From positions 47,844 through 111,843 of the forward strand of contig JAHEYT010000036.1 in the NCBI GenBank assembly GCA_023251455.1: a DNA stretch of 64,000 nucleotides, written 5' to 3'. This document shows positions 62,878 to 64,000 of this stretch, one piece after another. The position numbers and the translations under genes were made by a program. The stretch is from Bacteroidota bacterium (lineage in GTDB: Bacteria; Bacteroidota; Bacteroidia; Bacteroidales; Prolixibacteraceae). The stretch's first letter is position 1; every line of letters starts with the position of its first letter. A model generated the notes under the pieces. The model saw only the letters and a program-made list of their open reading frames with translations, was not told the DNA's origin and made no database searches.

Positions 62878-64000
62878 TTAATCGATGTCGTATTCTTTAA
62901 TTTTCCGGTAAAGGGTCCGTTCCGAAATACCCAATTCGCGGGCAGCATATTTTCGTTTGCCTTTGTGCTTTTCGAGCGCTTTTTGAATCATCTCAACCTC
63001 CTTGTCTTCGAGAGACAGCGATTCTTCCACAAATTCTTCCGTATCAAAAATATTTTCGTGTGCTACCGGTTTAACATTTACCCTTGCTGTAGCCGATTGG
63101 TCAGGAACATAATTGCCATTTTCAGTCTGGTAAAGTTTCCGGATCAGTTGGGCATTGTCGTCACGAATATCGGCCAGGTTGGTTTCGTTCTGAAGAATAT
63201 CATGAACCAGCTTTTTCAAGTCGTTCATGTCTTTTTTCATATCGAACAAAATCTGGTACAAAATTTCGCGCTCCGACGAAAATGTTTTTTCATCAACGCT
63301 GTGATACAAAGCTGGCAATTTACTTTGATTGCTCACCGGAATGTACCGTTCCAATGTCCTTGCATCAATAATCCGTTCTTTTTCGATGATCGAAATCTGC
63401 TCGGTTATGTTTTTCAATTGACGAACGTTGCCGGGCCAGCCATAACTGAGCAGCACTCCAACAGCTTCATTATCAAGTCGGATAGCTGGCATGCGGTATT
63501 TGTCGGCAAAATCGGAAGCAAACTTGCGGAAAAGCAAATGAATATCCTCCGGACGGTCGCGCAATGGTAAAACCCTGATTGGAACCGTATTCAAGCGATA
63601 ATATAAATCTTCGCGGAATCGACCTTTTTCGATTGCATCCAGAATATTCACATTGGTGGCTCCAACAACCCGAACATTGGTTTTCATCACTTTCGACGAT
63701 CCTACTTTCATAAACTCACCGGCTTCGAGTACACGAAGTAAGCGAACCTGGGTCGAGAGTGGCAACTCCCCTATTTCGTCGAGAAAAATGGTTCCACCAT
63801 CGGCTTCTTCGAAATATCCTTTTCGGTCGGCCATTGCACCTGTAAACGAACCTTTTTCGTGTCCGAAAAGTTCCGAATCGATGGTTCCTTCAGGAATAGC
63901 GCCGCAGTTTACTGCAATGTACTTGCCATGTTTCCGTGTCGAAAACTGATGAATGATCTGCGGAAATGATTCTTTCCCGGTTCCGCTCTCACCTGTAATC
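62878..64000 (-). CDS. Sigma54-dependent transcriptional activator, 5' end beyond window
   Basis: The coding frame continues to the window edge. The first visible residues read [12 protein letters not shown] (Walker A), then the sigma54-contact loop GSFTGA (variant of GAFTGA), [12 protein letters not shown] (Walker B), the arginine-finger region [14 protein letters not shown] and GWPGNVRQL. After a linker with a coiled segment, a Fis-type HTH ends the protein ([25 protein letters not shown]). The N-terminal sensory part is not visible. First gene seen of the lptE-secG operon. Confidence 0.92.
   Translation of the reverse strand, partial: ITGESGTGKESFPQIIHQFSTRKHGKYIAVNCGAIPEGTIDSELFGHEKGSFTGAMADRKGYFEEADGGTIFLDEIGELPLSTQVRLLRVLEAGEFMKVGSSKVMKTNVRVVGATNVNILDAIEKGRFREDLYYRLNTVPIRVLPLRDRPEDIHLLFRKFASDFADKYRMPAIRLDNEAVGVLLSYGWPGNVRQLKNITEQISIIEKERIIDARTLERYIPVSNQSKLPALYHSVDEKTFSSEREILYQILFDMKKDMNDLKKLVHDILQNETNLADIRDDNAQLIRKLYQTENGNYVPDQSATARVNVKPVAHENIFDTEEFVEESLSLEDKEVEMIQKALEKHKGKRKYAARELGISERTLYRKIKEYDID

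Overview
The window is chromosomal DNA of a Bacteroidota bacterium, most likely of the order Marinilabiliales (for example a Prolixibacteraceae-like lineage). This placement is inferred from gene content, not from a database search. Evidence for the phylum: promoters of the Bacteroidota housekeeping type (TAnnTTTG at -7, TTG about 20 bp upstream); Bacteroidota-only families (DUF5686, DUF6452/DUF6048, a probable DUF6261 protein, PorT-like barrels); many lipoproteins; and conserved Bacteroidota gene orders. Those orders are purM-prfA-pyrF, purN then acpP-fabF-rnc, yicC-gmk-nadD, and sigma54 activator-lptE-TPR-secG followed by groES-groEL. No rRNA, tRNA, CRISPR array, insertion sequence, integrase or prophage was seen.

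Layout. 0-4.2 kb: a small secreted-protein gene broken by an in-frame stop, then purM, prfA and pyrF, with two 35-bp palindromes bracketing pyrF. 4.2-7 kb: a double-barrel outer-membrane protein and an Asp-box lipoprotein. 7-12 kb: a VTT membrane protein, ApbE, a glycerophosphodiesterase and a KtrAB-type K+ uptake pair. 12.4-22 kb: envelope and secreted proteins (RND exporter, CE7 esterase, DUF5686 protein, M14 peptidase, CNNM/CorC protein). 22.2-22.55 kb: a mirrored array of short repeats. 22.8-30.4 kb: malic enzyme, an exported isomerase/DUF1080 pair, purN, acpP-fabF-rnc. 30.5-32.8 kb: an RprXY-like two-component system. 32.9-35.3 kb: an accessory zone with two lipoprotein cassettes that share flanks but carry unrelated cargo, a DUF6261-like gene and a second phased repeat array. 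35.5-49 kb: lepA, DUF6452/DUF6048, a Tat-exported aldo/keto reductase, aspA, nadD-gmk-yicC, mnmA, a LuxR-hemerythrin pair and a DEAD-box helicase. 49-55 kb: a PHP phosphoesterase, a serine hydrolase, and hydF-HAD-sigZ followed by a third phased array and a Cu/Zn exporter. 55-64 kb: a small barrel protein, a DUF1801 protein, an acetyltransferase, groEL/groES, a GH29 fucosidase and the secG-lptE-sigma54 activator operon, which runs off the right edge.

Most genes are ordinary housekeeping or envelope genes. The unusual material is intergenic. Three separate arrays (22264-22544, 35115-35250, 52449-52627) place short, mostly palindromic sites every 20-21 bp, two turns of the helix. Two adjacent modules at 32862-34310 keep the same promoter-bearing right flank and terminator/palindrome left flank but hold different lipoprotein genes. 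Other structures worth following are a 15-bp perfect hairpin inside the first codons of rnc, and the covarying palindromes around pyrF. No computation or search could be run; functional names rest on motifs read by eye.
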